Shown piece by piece: positions 1-10,970 of a stretch of 64,000 nucleotides of DNA. Source of the DNA: Cheiracanthium punctorium. Taxonomy: Eukaryota; Arthropoda; Arachnida; Araneae; Cheiracanthiidae. A model generated the notes under the pieces. It saw only the letters and a list, made by a program, of their open reading frames with translations. It was not told where the DNA came from and did not search any database. The position numbers and the translations under genes were made by a program. The stretch lies in NCBI GenBank assembly GCA_038373885.1, contig JAWZYV010016956.1:248001-312000 (forward strand). Direction: 5' to 3'. How positions within the stretch are numbered: the first letter of the stretch is position 1; each line of letters starts with the position of its first letter.

Positions 1-629
1 TAAATCCTATTAACCTCGGGAAGGCAGAAATTCAACGCCTGATACTTTCATTTCTTATCTAATTATCTTATAATTAATTGTTTTTTTTTTAACATTTACA
101 TGGCTATTTTTTTTTCAAAAATTTATTTTTAAAAGTTTAGTTTAATCAATACATATTGTGCGTGAAGAATATTTTTCTCTACTTAATTTGGAGGGGGGGG
201 GAGTCCCCCTCCACCCTTAACATTTTTCGTTCTTCTTTTTCAGGGGGGGGTGATATTTGAAATGTTCAAAAATTTTATTAAAAATAATTGCATTACACAA
301 TTTATTTTAAAGCTTATCTAATCTATAGATCATGAAACATGAAAATTTGTGTTGTATGTTAATATAACTTGCTTGCATAATTAAGTTTATTTTTTTCCTG
401 AGGCCTTTGGATTGCAAATCGGACATTTAGGAAGAACCATTCATTCGTAAGGCATTTTTGGATTCAAAATAGAAATCTATCTCATTCAAAACCTTTTTTT
501 TTTTTAATCCCCGTCTTTTTGGCCGACGATATTGTCAACTCCCATGGGCAGGGCTGTAATTTTTTTTTTCCTCCGTTATCCTTTTTCAAGTTTGAAAATG
601 CTGTATCATTTTGAAACATCCTACTTGTT
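1..629. other. AT-rich non-coding stretch
   Basis: Homopolymer T and G runs (for example near 190-250). No gene or bounded repeat seen. Confidence 0.4.
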
Positions 630-1019
630 CTTGCTTTTTATTACTGCTCCATGTGTAAAGCCATTGCATGTGTGTATGCATTTCTGAAAGAGAGGGAGGA
701 GACCGCAAGGCTGGGGAAAAAGGCCTACTTCCTCCATTTGTTCCAGAGCAGAGGTTGCGCTAAAAGTTTGTGTGATACTACTCCGCAGGAGAGTGAAAGC
801 TTTTTTTTTTTTTTTATCTGCATGAGAAGGCGAAACACCCCGGCTTACAATGCGCAAGACGTCCGTAATGGGGCCACTCAATTGTTGCAGCCGTAATTAT
901 TGCATTGTGAGTATGTATCTTCCCGAGATCTTTGGAAGTGTCCCTCTTTTCATCTCGGGAGTAGAGCCGTCCTCCCCTATCTGGAGAAAGCCGGGTGGAC
1001 CAGTCCCGCATCCGGCGTC
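630..1019. other. GC-richer unique island, no coding support
   Basis: Locally elevated G+C and lack of repeat structure contrast with the AT-rich flanks. Short frames on both strands show no recognisable protein. Possibly part of the regulatory island that follows. Confidence 0.3.
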
Positions 1020-1260
1020 AGCTGAGTGATGTGACGTCATGGGTTGGCGCTTCCTGCCTACACTCACCGTTACGTCATGCCACGCCCACCGATTGAAGCA
1101 CGTGCTTGATGTCACGTGATAGCCACTGTGGTAGCGGCTAGGGAGGAAGGGTGTCTCTTATAATTGGCTATTTATCGCTGTAAGACATTTTGGTTGGCTG
1201 CCTTTCTTGGAGTGTGAGAAGATAGTTTCTCTGCGGTTTCTTCCTCCGGAGTGGTATTTG
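1020..1260. promoter_or_regulatory. CRE/E-box rich GC island
   Basis: A GC-richer unique stretch carries TGACGTCA at 1032-1039, a second CRE-like TTACGTCA near 1069, CACGTG at 1099-1104 and TCACGTGA at 1112-1119, followed by an AT-rich segment and a CCAA/TTGG box near 1190. Such clusters are typical of CREB/ATF and USF/bHLH sites in promoters or enhancers. No first coding exon is seen nearby, so this may be an intronic enhancer, a non-coding 5' exon or an unrelated promoter. Confidence 0.4.
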
Positions 1261-1340
1261 CTCATTTATTGTCTTTGGGAAGAGAGCAAAGGCAAGCCTT
1301 GCCAATTTCAGCCTTGCCAAGTGTAATACGAGCACGCCTT

Positions 1341-1699
1341 ATGTTTCTGTGTGTTGCTTAGCTTTAATTCTTTTTTATGCATTTGTTCCAGTAATAGTCG
1401 TAACTTACTGAAGGCAAGAGGGGGGGGGGCTCCCACTACCACTCCCCCGAAATGTTACATGCTAATTTACTCCAATGGTTCCAGTAACAATGTAAGGCTT
1501 CTATAAACGAAGTATCAAAAAATTATTCCAATCATCACCTTTGATTTCCCCTACTATAGAACGTTAACACGGTTGTGTTAATTTTTAAAATTACCCCTTA
1601 CCTGAATTTATTACATGCATTTTTAGTCTACAAATTTGTCTCGATTTGCTTACACGAATACTGTGATAGTTTTTGGTTTTACTTACGGAATCCATTAAT
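1341..1699. other. Non-coding stretch, no bounded feature
   Basis: AT-rich with one G9 run near 1423. No gene or bounded repeat recognised. Confidence 0.3.
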
Positions 1700-2080
1700 T
1701 TGTCTAACGCACTTTCAAGAATTCGCGTCTGTAGGCCGTAATGTATAAGAATTCTCTTTTTATAGTCTTGTTCAAAAACTATAAGTCTTACACACATCAA
1801 AATCTACACATATTGTGGGACGGTCACCTGTAATAAACACAACCAATTTGAACTTAAGTTCAAATCGTCATTTTAGACACTAACACGCTTTAAATGGTTT
1901 GCGTCCACAGGTCGTAATGTATAAGAATACGTTTTTGTAGCCCTGGGGAAAAAAAAAAAAAAAAAAAAGCTATTGGTCCTATACAAACCAAAATCAGTAC
2001 TTCTCCGTCATACGACAGGTCCGAACCAAATTTGAACTTAGTCGATTGCACCGTATAGGAGCTATCGTGCTTAGACACAC
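1700..2080. repeat. Two-unit tandem repeat, period about 180 bp
   Basis: CGTAATGTATAAGAAT recurs at 1737 and 1913, and ACCAA(A)TTTGAACTTA at about 1842 and 2025, the same order about 176-183 bp apart. A poly(A) tract (1949-1968) interrupts the second unit. This looks like an ageing satellite fragment or tandem duplication. Confidence 0.5.
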
Positions 2081-2293
2081 ATACATCACCTTAAAAATAG
2101 CATAAATGAATTCAGAAGACCTCAAACTGTGCAAATACGTGTCATGCTCTCGAATTCGAATTTTTTCATGTTTCAATGGATGTATTCAGTATGTAAAAAA
2201 GCATTTTAAAATTTTGTAAGTTCCCATCTATGTGTAAAAAGTGCAATTATAAATGATAGAGAATTTTTTAATTTCTTTTCCTTTTTTTTTTAA

Positions 2294-2702
2294 CCCTTTA
2301 ACGCGCAGTGTTCCCGCTCTGGGAACACCAAACTCTGACGTTTTGACTGTTGCCAGTCGCGAAGAATAGATTTTATTTCTATAAAAATAGTTGCTGGTGA
2401 CATAGCTCCACGAGAATCCTTTTCTTCTTAGCACGTCATTTCCCGTAAAAGAAATTGTCACGATTATTTTTAACAGCACTGACATCTGCTGAAAAATGGA
2501 AGAATGCGAAAACAGCTGGATAGATTGCCCAATGCTGAAAAAAGGGCAGCCTTTCCCATCGCTCGACTTAACTACCAGCAAGATGGCGGAGGATCGAAAC
2601 GTTCATCGCATGCCACAGATCTAGTGACACCTTTTTTGACGCAGTTGGCTGTGCGACGGCTGCCCTTTTTTCAGCATTGGGAAAGGGTTGCGCCTCAAAG
2701 GG
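2294..2702. mobile_element. piggyBac-like MITE, 409 bp
   Basis: Flanked by TTAA on both sides (2290-2293 and 2703-2706). The left end reads CCCTTTAACGCGCA and the right end is the inverse of CCCTTTGAGGCGCA. TTAA duplications with CCC-starting inverted ends identify the piggyBac type. There is no transposase, so it is non-autonomous. An internal inverted pair (AATGCTGAAAAAAGGGCAGC and its complement, near 2531 and 2660) adds a stem. Confidence 0.75.
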
Positions 2703-2706
2703 TTAA

Positions 2707-3108
2707 TATGTTTTATCATTATTTTAACAAAAAAAAAGTTATTTTTTATTAAAAATTGGTATGAAAATTCACAAAAATAAGTGTTGAAATTTACAAAATG
2801 AAGTATTGAAATTCACAAAAATAAGCAATTTTCACAAAAATGGGACCCTGGGAAAAATTCCTTGATTGACCCCTACACACATACAAGAAAAATGTCGTTG
2901 TAGACAGATTGAGCTTTTGCGTCATATTTCGGCAATAAAAGTGTTTTCTAATTATCATAATTAAGATGAAATATGTTTACCGAGCAGAATAGCACTTCCG
3001 TTATGAATGGAAGTTCTTGTACTTTGAATAAGTCGGGTGATGAATTTATTTTTTAAGAGTGAAGTGTAATAAGTCCACTGTTTTACATCTTGATCATACA
3101 GATTATAT
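2707..3108. other. Non-coding stretch with short AT-rich repeats
   Basis: Three degenerate copies of a motif resembling TGAAATTCACAAAAATAAG lie at about 2761-2835. Nothing else recognised. Confidence 0.3.
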
Positions 3109-3594
3109 GCTTTAGCTAGAGGTCTGCGCGCCGCGCCACGCCCGCCGCCGAGGTCTAGGCCGGCGCGCCGTAGAAGAACGCTGATTTTACATCACCGCGT
3201 ACAATCGCTTCAAAAGTTAAAAAAAAAAAACTGTACCTAAACTTTCAGTTGCTTATTTTTGTTTGGATACTTCTTAACGCTAGTAACTTGTAACGATACA
3301 ATTTAAATTTTTTGAGTCAATGTCGTAGTTGGATTTCTTAAAAAAGTGTTTAAACATTGCATTATACCTCAAAAGAACATTATAGGTTTGGAATAGTTCA
3401 TGAGAAGGTTATAGAGAAAAAAAAATGCTTTAAAGCAAATAATGTATCATTTGTATATTGATAACTAAATGTATTGTGAATGTGTATATAAACAACATAA
3501 ACCTACCCGATTTTGATAAAATCTATTGTTTGAGTTTTGCAACAGAAATATTTTTTTAAAGTGTACCACAACGGCAAGCTCATACTTTGGAGCC

Positions 3595-4060
3595 CTAACA
3601 GTGGCCGAGCACATAGCGCTCTGAACTGGGAGACGGAAGGGGCCTAGTTCAAAACCAGGTCGCTTCCGCCGACTTAAGCGTTCGTAGTTTTCCGTGGTTT
3701 CCTTCGAAACTTAGCGTAGATACGGGTTAGGACCCCTTACAAAGACCCCCACGGAGGGCACTTCTCTAGAGATGAGTTTCAGCTCATTTTTCAAACCCCG
3801 AGCCCGAGGACTTAATTCAAGCCCGTCCAAGTGATATTATTTAAGTCGGAGCCCGAGCTCGAAATTTCTGCTAATAGTTAAATAAAAGATAATTACTTCA
3901 TTGATAGAATATCATAAATTTTGCCGTTTGTATAAATTTAAGACAAAAATATAATCGAACCCGCCCGAGCCAGAACACAATAGTGATCTCTACACTCCAC
4001 CCCTCGGCCGAGAGCCCACGTGCAGCTAATTGGCCGTAATCGCACAACATCATACTGAAG
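3595..4060 (+). mobile_element. tRNA-derived SINE, interrupted
   Basis: The head has an A box (TGGCCGAGCAC, 3602) and a B box-like AGTTCAAAACC (3646), then a body shared with the copy at 27430. After about 3758 the body is split by a 226-bp MITE and resumes near 4000, ending around CGTAATCGCACAACA (4036), like the tails of the other copies. Boundaries are approximate. Confidence 0.6.
3767..3992. mobile_element. Nested hAT-like MITE inside the SINE
   Basis: Ends TAGAGATGA and the inverse of TAGAGATCA. The flanks CACTTCTC (3759-3766) and CACTCCAC (3993-4000) agree at 6 of 8 positions. The interior is rich in GAGCCCGAG motifs. It interrupts the SINE body, so it is younger than the SINE. Confidence 0.55.
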
Positions 4061-4089
4061 ACTTTTTTTTTCCTATGGAAGGCCGTGCC

Positions 4090-4310
4090 TTGGAAGGCTT
4101 TGGCCACAACGGCTCGGAATTGTTGGACACTTTATTATGGGGGCACCTAGTAGGTGGACCAACGTCGCCCCCAATGAAGGGACGAACAAACGGCAACCAC
4201 GCCCAGTCGGAGATCGAACCCCGACCGCCGAGAGTGAACCCGAAACCGTACTACGGTGCTTTACCCACCATACAATCCGGTCGCCTCATACTCAAGACTA
4301 GTTTTCATAA
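4090..4310 (-). mobile_element. tRNA-derived SINE, reverse orientation
   Basis: Read on the minus strand it has a tRNA-like head with GGTTCGATCTCC as B box (about 4212-4223) and an A box-like TGGGTAAAGCACC near 4256-4268. The long open frame on the + strand across this copy is fortuitous. Confidence 0.5.
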
Positions 4311-5231
4311 TAACTCTAGTCTTCATTCTAGTCTTAAAAGATCTTATTTTAGCTCCAATTTATACATATATGTGTGTGTCTGTATGCATACACCCATTTT
4401 CATTATGCTCTTTTTCAAAAATATTCTCACGCCGCGGCGCGCCGCCGCCACCGGATTTCTTAGGTCGTTACGCCCGCCGCCGCGGATTTCCGCGTGGCGC
4501 AGACCTCTAGCTTTAGCACATCGAATTTTTTGGAGCAAGGCTTTCGATAAGACTCAAAACGTTTTGCTAACTGTTTGCACTCTTATTGTGCAATCTTTTA
4601 TTATCGCGCATTTTAAACATTTTTTTTTTTTTTTTAAGTCTGGTTAGATGTACGTTAAAATTATCGTTATAGACAGGTACGTGTAAAAAATGAATATCCT
4701 TGTAGGCAGGTTCATATACATTGAGTAAGTAGAAATGTCTTCGGGACCAAAAAAATTATCATTAGAAGCAGGCTTATCGTTATAGACAGTATCGTTAACT
4801 GTATATATATTACACGATTGGGGCCGCTGGCGGCTTCCCCCATTCGTATATGTTGCCCTGTTTCTGTTGTGCAGAGACTGTTAGTATGACTTTCTCCTAT
4901 CTTCTGATGCCAACAATAATAGGTAAATTTCTATCATTAACTGCATGAACAAGGCATGATTTCTTTTTAAAAAATTATGTATAGGAACGAAAATTTATAG
5001 TTCTTCTGGACCATGGAGTGTTTTGTGGAAGGAGAAACTTTTTCCAGCTAAAGAAAGGTGGGTCCTTCCAATAACTCCAAACGGTCGTACTGATTAATTT
5101 TGCATTTATCTGCGTCATTTTCCTCATCCTTTTCCATGCCTTTTTGGTCTTCTAACCTTCAGAACCGAGAGAAATGCGTTATTTGTATGTGTTACTTAAA
5201 TTCTTCACTGTTTTAACTATGTAACACTAGT

Positions 5232-5500
5232 CAGTGGCGCACCCAGGATTTTAGTTTGGGAGGGGGGGCTACAAATGTTGTTTTATTCGGTTATAGTAAC
5301 TTAGTTTGTAACTGAAAAATGTCAAAATGTTCTATTTGACTCGGCAATGTAACACTAGCCCACTATTAAGGTAACGTGGTTAGAGCGAGTTTTTAATAAC
5401 CAACTGTTTTTGTAAAAAGTACTTTCGAAATAAGACCGTTTTTAAAAATAAGATATTTTAAATAACTTATTGAGAGACAATTCTGTTTTTCCAGAGATTT
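5232..5500. mobile_element. hAT-like MITE, left end only (G-run family)
   Basis: The left end CAGTGGCGCACCCAGGATTT plus G-run matches the copy at 43371-43789, including a shared internal CCCACTAT segment. The right end is not identifiable and may have been lost where the next element inserted. Confidence 0.5.
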
Positions 5501-5514
5501 TCGGCCCCGCCATG

Positions 5515-5762
5515 CAGTGGCGGATCCAGAAATTTTTTTGGGGAGGGGGCTAAATTTTTAAAAAAGCTTATTTCACCCAATTAAAATGTACTATAAATCA
5601 AAATTTTAGTCTAAACCAGTGTGCATGCTTTTGGGAGGGGCTATGTAATAAAATATGATCATTTTAGCTATTTAAAGTGTATAATAAAGCAGAATGCTAC
5701 CCTTTAGCAACCTCTTTGGGGGGGGCTGAAGCCCCCTACCCCCTCCCCTGGACCCGCTACTG
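5515..5762. mobile_element. hAT-type MITE, 248 bp
   Basis: Inverted ends CAGTGGCGGATCCAG and CTGGACCCGCTACTG, with G/C-run arms. The flanks CCGCCATG and CCACCACA differ only by transitions at three positions, consistent with a decayed 8-bp duplication. Confidence 0.6.
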
Positions 5763-5763
5763 C

Positions 5764-6021
5764 CACCACAGCAGAGCGGTAAAGACACTTAACAGGTTAT
5801 AGGTGGTCGAAGTGTGGTGGTCCAGGGTTCGGGGGACTCCGCGCGTCTGTCGATTTTACGGTCTGGAGTTTTGGGCAGTTTTCACCAGGTGTAACGTGAA
5901 TACCCGGTAGAGCCCCTATATAAGTTCTCTGCCCAAAGCATCTTGTCTAGTCGGTCCACACGGCAGATGCCCCTCGTGTTAGCTTGCCGTGACACACACA
6001 CACACACACAAAAAAAAAAAA
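5764..6021 (+). mobile_element. tRNA-derived SINE with (CA)n/poly(A) tail
   Basis: B box-like GGGTTCGGGGGAC at about 5825 and a body sharing GGTCTGGAGTTTTGG with the copy at 19960. Ends in (CA)n then A12. Confidence 0.5.
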
Positions 6022-6029
6022 AGGGAAAA

Positions 6030-7679
6030 AAGAAAATTTTCTCTTTGATTTCTTAACCTTTAACGGGAGTGGGGGGGGAGGGGATTTAACCCCCATAGTT
6101 CTCTCCGAGGGTGCGCGTATGATACTAGTATTGGGAGTGTTATTACTATGGAAAATGATAACTTGGTCGCTGCCCTATAGTTCTAGATTTTTGTTGTGAG
6201 GCGGTCAAATTCATATTCTTAATGACATCTCTTCATCTACAGACTTACGAGATGTTGACATTAGTCAGTGTTTAGAAGAATAGTGATAAATTTATATTTT
6301 GAAATTATATAAAACATATCGAACACAAAATATGTGTGTGTGTGTGTGGGGGGGGGGTTGTCTTTTCGATTTTCAATCATCGCTGTTAGTTTAACTTAGT
6401 GACAGAACATTAGAAAATATTTTTAAAAATCAGTATAAGAGAAAAATCTAGAAAGTGGAACATGTTATTGAGTCTTCGACTACAAATTTATAATGAAATA
6501 ATATAAACATAGTTCATACTGAAAATAAATATGATAAAACTTGAGTAATGGTTAAATTATTTATTGAAAGACTGTAATGCCGTGCATCGCAACACAAATT
6601 TGAAAACGTTACATACCCTTTCCCAAACTTTTATACTTATTTTTGATGAAAAAGAAACTCATCAATTATTCATTTTGTTTCCAAATCGTAATTTTATAAG
6701 AATATAGCGTGTTGTGCAGATGCATGCAAATTTTTCATTTTCCTGATTCGGAATGAACGATGTTGGTCATTCATTATCATTTGTGTATTTTTAATTTTTT
6801 TTTCTTTTCTGGATTTTTTTTATGGTAGTATATTACCACCCCCCTCTCAATATATATTTATGATCCTTTAGATGAAGGTCACAGTTACGGAAGAAAAGCT
6901 AAAATTCAAAGTTATGAATATTTTTCTATGCGCCGCACCACCTAATGCTGGTGGGTTTCTCTTAGAATTCCGTGGGAATCGTAGACAACACAACACAGTG
7001 GTAAGTAATGTTGCATGGCCCAAATAATGTTGGCCTTTCACTCCTAAGACATCGGACGGTTTATGGGTGTAAGAAACTCGAATTAAAAACCAGCGCAGCC
7101 TAATGCTTACTGGAATTAAGTACGTAGGTGGTTCAGAAAATAAGGTAACAAGAACTTCCACGGGTACACATGCACATATTCCCCGAGCAATGAAATTCCA
7201 TGTCTAGGTATAACAGACCATCATAGACATTAAATGCCACTAGATCAAGCTAGTGTTGAATAAATTAAGATCCCTAAACACGCTATACTTGAGCATTTCC
7301 AAATTCGAACTTTATTTTTAATTCACTGTTGCTTTAACATTTGTTAGAACCAGTGTTTGAACACAATTTATTAAAACTGATATATTCGTATGTGTACTAA
7401 ATGATTAGAACTACGCATAAAGGTGTAAGAAATGTATTCTTTAAGTTTTCATTATATTTTCTACATGAATATTTGTTACACGAAAAATTTACAATTTTTA
7501 AGCAAGTAGTACAATATTTTATTTGTAAATTTTTTTCTCAGGTTAATTATATCGTATGAGGTCTTTTACAGATTGGGAATTCGTACTATGAGAAGTTTTA
7601 CTTATCTGCTTTCTTAAAAATATATTGTGTATGGCTGATGATTTTGACATAGCTAATGTACTAAAAACCATGAAGAAAA
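6030..7679. other. AT-rich intronic/flanking stretch
   Basis: Contains a (TG)n followed by a G-run at 6332-6357. A minus-strand frame at 6868-7161 lacks recognisable protein. No gene seen. Confidence 0.4.
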
Positions 7680-7960
7680 CGAAGAGTCACAATTCTACAT
7701 CTGCATTCGAACATCATTGGCCGGTACCGTCAAGTGTTGCGGATGAATTTTAATCCTCTGGGGTTTGCCGTTGGCATCAGGTCGTCGTCCTTGGCGAAAT
7801 TTCTCTCCTGGATTGTGGCAACCCTTGATGTTTATTTTTAGTCCGCTTTTCAACTCTCGGTTTCTGCGCCAAGGCGGAGGTCAAAGCATGTGGGTGAAGG
7901 TTACATTCGAGGATGTTTTTGTGTCTGTGCTTCTCACGTGATTGAGTAATTGTTGTCGTT
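7680..7960. other. GC-richer unique island
   Basis: Locally balanced composition without repeat ends, with a CACGTG at about 7936. It has no open frame of note. Candidate conserved non-coding element. Confidence 0.3.
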
Positions 7961-8481
7961 TTTGTTTTGGTATTATATAATTTAAATGAAACTGACAGAT
8001 GTGCGGCATATTGTTGTTGTGAAATAAAGTTTTTTATTGTAAGACGCGTACGAAGTTTTATGAAGAAAGTTGCTTCTATGTCAGATTTTTCATATAAAGC
8101 CCTAACTCACATTGAATTAGTCAATGAAAGTACACTTAAACGGTTAAATGAATACTTATAAAAAATTTAGGAATTGCTCACGGTCCTCTTCCCCAACTAG
8201 TATATATCTGAAACGGATTGAAAACACTTATCATTTGATGAAAGTAATTTTTTTTTGTGTAAAGAGTTTTCAACCATTTTCTAAAAAGCTTAATAATCGC
8301 TATGTTGTCTACAGAATTTAATGATACACCCAGAGAAGAGAAGGTGGGGACATAGTTTGAAGCATTCAGATAAAGTATTGAACCCATTACTTAACAATAA
8401 ATTTTCAGTTGTACAGGATTGTCCAAAAAGATGTTTTCTCTGAAATGGGCGAGACGTTTAATCTGAGGGCATAAAAGCATA

Positions 8482-8768
8482 CCGTGTTTACTCGCGGGAT
8501 AGTTGCACCCCAATTTGAAGCAGAAGAAATAGTAAAAATATTTTCCCGGCAAAAAAGTCGCAGTCACGTATTTGACCTTAATTTATGTCTATAACTATCA
8601 TTAGAAAAAGAAAATGCTTCTTTAAACTGGAAGCATTTCGTAAGTTCGTTATTTTACTATAGAATTTAAAATATTGTGTCGTAGCTTTCCCCGTATAACA
8701 GTCGCACCTAGACTTTCAACCATGAAAAACTAGCTAAAAAAGTGCGACTATTATGCTAGTAAACACAT
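8482..8768. mobile_element. pogo/Tigger-like MITE, about 287 bp
   Basis: The left end CCGTGTTTACTCGC follows a TA. The right end is the inverse of TGTTTACTAGC followed by a TAGTCGCAC-like block also present at left as TAGTTGCAC. The right boundary is decayed. Confidence 0.45.
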
Positions 8769-8888
8769 CGAAGGAACCAATACTCTTCTTTAACCTGTAC
8801 ATCTTGGTTATCAATGCAGCTGTAAAGTTTTTGCACCATACATGCCATATCTCTTTCACACATTTCCGTAGCTCTAGCTACCTTATAA

Positions 8889-8960
8889 CACTGGCGGATC
8901 CAACCGGGGAGGGGGCACGTGTGACATCCCCGCCCCTACTCTATTTTTTTTCACTGCGTT
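8889..8960. mobile_element. hAT MITE end fragment
   Basis: CACTGGCGGATCCAACC followed by G-run matches the end of the 5515 element. The partner end was not found. Confidence 0.35.
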
Positions 8961-9543
8961 AGTTTAATCAATCACTGAAATTTTTCATCTGTGCCTACAT
9001 TTGATTTAAAATGTAACTTTACGGTTAATTTTAAAAAATGCTGATTTTGAAATTGTTTTTTTTTTAACATATAATTGAGTTTTATCTAAAAAATCGTAAT
9101 CGAGTTTTTAAAAATGATTTTTTAGTTATAATAATGTTATAGTTTTTAATTTAATTGGTAATAAAAGTAAATTTAATATGCAAATTCTATTATTCATCTT
9201 GATTAATACTTTTTTTTCTATTTCTGAGTAGTGAGGAACGCGGGAAAATAAATAAATAAATAAATAGGTCTGTCACGTGTCACAGAATAGCCTAAGAGCC
9301 TTCTCTGGTGTCGCAAAATCTATGTAATGTAACGATAAAAATATTTGTGTCGTATTGCAAAAAAGCTATAAATCTCGGTCTCCTTTCGTCTAGTATTTAT
9401 CCCTATTTCTGAGTGTATAAAATTGTTGAATCAGGCCATACCAACTAAGACAAAGTTATCGGACTGCAGACTCACAAATTTGGAAACCTGTTTTAGAAGT
9501 CAGAAACATATTTATACTAAACAAATTTTGAGTTCTAAGGAAC
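8961..9543. other. AT-rich non-coding stretch with (AAAT)n
   Basis: Contains an (AAAT)n microsatellite at 9248-9266. No gene or bounded element. Confidence 0.35.
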
Positions 9544-9551
9544 ATCCATGC

Positions 9552-10414
9552 CAGAGGCGCAGAGTGCCAAGTCGGGGCCCCTGGGATAAAATCTTTGGGG
9601 TCCCTTTGCTATCCAGAAATTCTTTTGATGTCGTATTAGATCAATCATTTATTCCTTATTAAAATTTCTAATCATTTAAAGAAACTTTAAATTAATAGTC
9701 ATTGGAAAATAATTAATAGAATTAAAATTATAAAGAGTATTATACTTTAATAAACATCCATGCTCTAAAAAATACCAACATTTTGTTTTGAAGATTTCGT
9801 CACCTCCATAGAGAAACTGTATTTGAAACGTTCACATTTTTGCATTTCATGTTTCCTCAGTATTGAAAAAATTAATATTTTTATTCATACTTTCATGCAA
9901 GCAGGCAGCCAAAAAAATTTCAGAAAGCCAAAAAAGTGGAAATTTCAAAATTTCTCATAGAAAGTCTTGATTTTTAACATTTTGTTAAGGAAAATTCAAA
10001 CTTTCGGAGGTTGGGTGGGCCCATAGTCACTCCTCTGGCTATACCCTTTCTTCCAATATTTAGAAATGTGTCTCGGGAAAAAAATGATTTCTTGTTCAAT
10101 AAGTCTTTTCTAGTTTTAGTCATTGCAAACCGTTGAATAACACCGTCCATGTCTACTTTTCTTGCAAAAGAAGATCAATCACTAACACTTCTCGTTTTTG
10201 TCAAGTCGATGATTTATGCTCTACTTGGCTTTTTGTAATTTCATTCAAAAATTAATTTGAAATATCTGGGGACATAATCTGATTTTTGACTTTTTTTTTT
10301 TTCAAAAAATTGACAGCACACAATTAAGTATCATAAACATCAAAAGCGGGGCCCCTTCACAAGCTGAGGCCCTGGGGATTTTTCCCCTGCTCCCCCTCCC
10401 TCTCTGCGCCACTG
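9552..10414. mobile_element. hAT-type non-autonomous element, 863 bp
   Basis: A perfect 8-bp target duplication ATCCATGC flanks it (9544-9551 and 10415-10422). Ends CAGAGGCGCAGAG and the inverse of CAGTGGCGCAGAG. No intact transposase is visible inside. Confidence 0.8.
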
Positions 10415-10451
10415 ATCCATGCCATGCCACAGGAAGAATTGCACTCATAAG

Positions 10452-10593
10452 TAGGGGCGTAGCCAGGGGGGGGGGGATATCGGGATATATCCCCCCGGAA
10501 ATGTTTGGATTAGTGATGAAATTCCATCTATTTATACGCATATAAGTTCATAACCCCCCCCCCCCCCGAAAAAGTTTCCTGGCTACGCGCCTG
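10452..10593. mobile_element. hAT-type MITE, 142 bp
   Basis: A perfect 8-bp duplication CTCATAAG (10444-10451 and 10594-10601). Inverted ends resemble TAGGGGCGTAGCCAGG and carry inward G11/C14 runs that could pair. Confidence 0.8.
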
Positions 10594-10818
10594 CTCATAA
10601 GGAGCAGACCCTACAGAATTGTTTATAGGATTGATTCTGATTTCGTGTGCAGGCAAGTACGGTAAGTAGGGCTTTGTCTGCTCAAGTGAACTCGATACAG
10701 GCTCGGACTGGCTCCTTTGTGGGCCCTCGGCTAGAGATTGAAAGGGGCCCCTTAATGAGGAATTTAGAGGGAATAGAATATTAGAATACGTAATATTTGA
10801 AAATAAAAGGCTTACGTA

Positions 10819-10962
10819 CATGGGCGCCTGGATTTTTGTATGCAGTGTTTTTTCTTGCTTTTTTGCTCTTTCCAACATGGTAACCATACGTTGAAGTAGT
10901 CTTTGCCCCCTCTTGAGTAGTCTTTGCCCCCCCCCTTGGGAAATAGTCTGCCGGCGCCCATG
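10819..10962. mobile_element. hAT-type MITE, 144 bp (CATGGGCGCC family)
   Basis: A perfect 8-bp duplication CTTACGTA (10811-10818 and 10963-10970). Ends CATGGGCGCC / GGCGCCCATG. The interior is shared with 27763-27913, including the TCCAACATGGTAACCATACG block. Confidence 0.85.
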
Positions 10963-10970
10963 CTTACGTA

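Larger units (their letters stand above)
3117..4509. mobile_element. hAT-like DNA transposon, non-autonomous, 1.39 kb
   Basis: A perfect 8-bp target duplication GCTTTAGC flanks it (3109-3116 and 4510-4517). Terminal inverted repeats begin TAGAGGTCTGCGC and extend as unusually GC-rich arms (about 3117-3175 and 4430-4509). There is no transposase frame; the interior was filled by a tRNA-derived SINE that was itself hit by another MITE, plus a minus-strand SINE. Confidence 0.8.

Noticed and set aside
4030..4647. 205-codon + strand open frame
   Set aside because: It runs across a minus-strand SINE and the GC-rich arm of a hAT-like element; composition and boundaries are explained by the repeats.
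10528..10887. 119-codon minus-strand frame
   Set aside because: Spans two MITEs with perfect target duplications and no protein signature.
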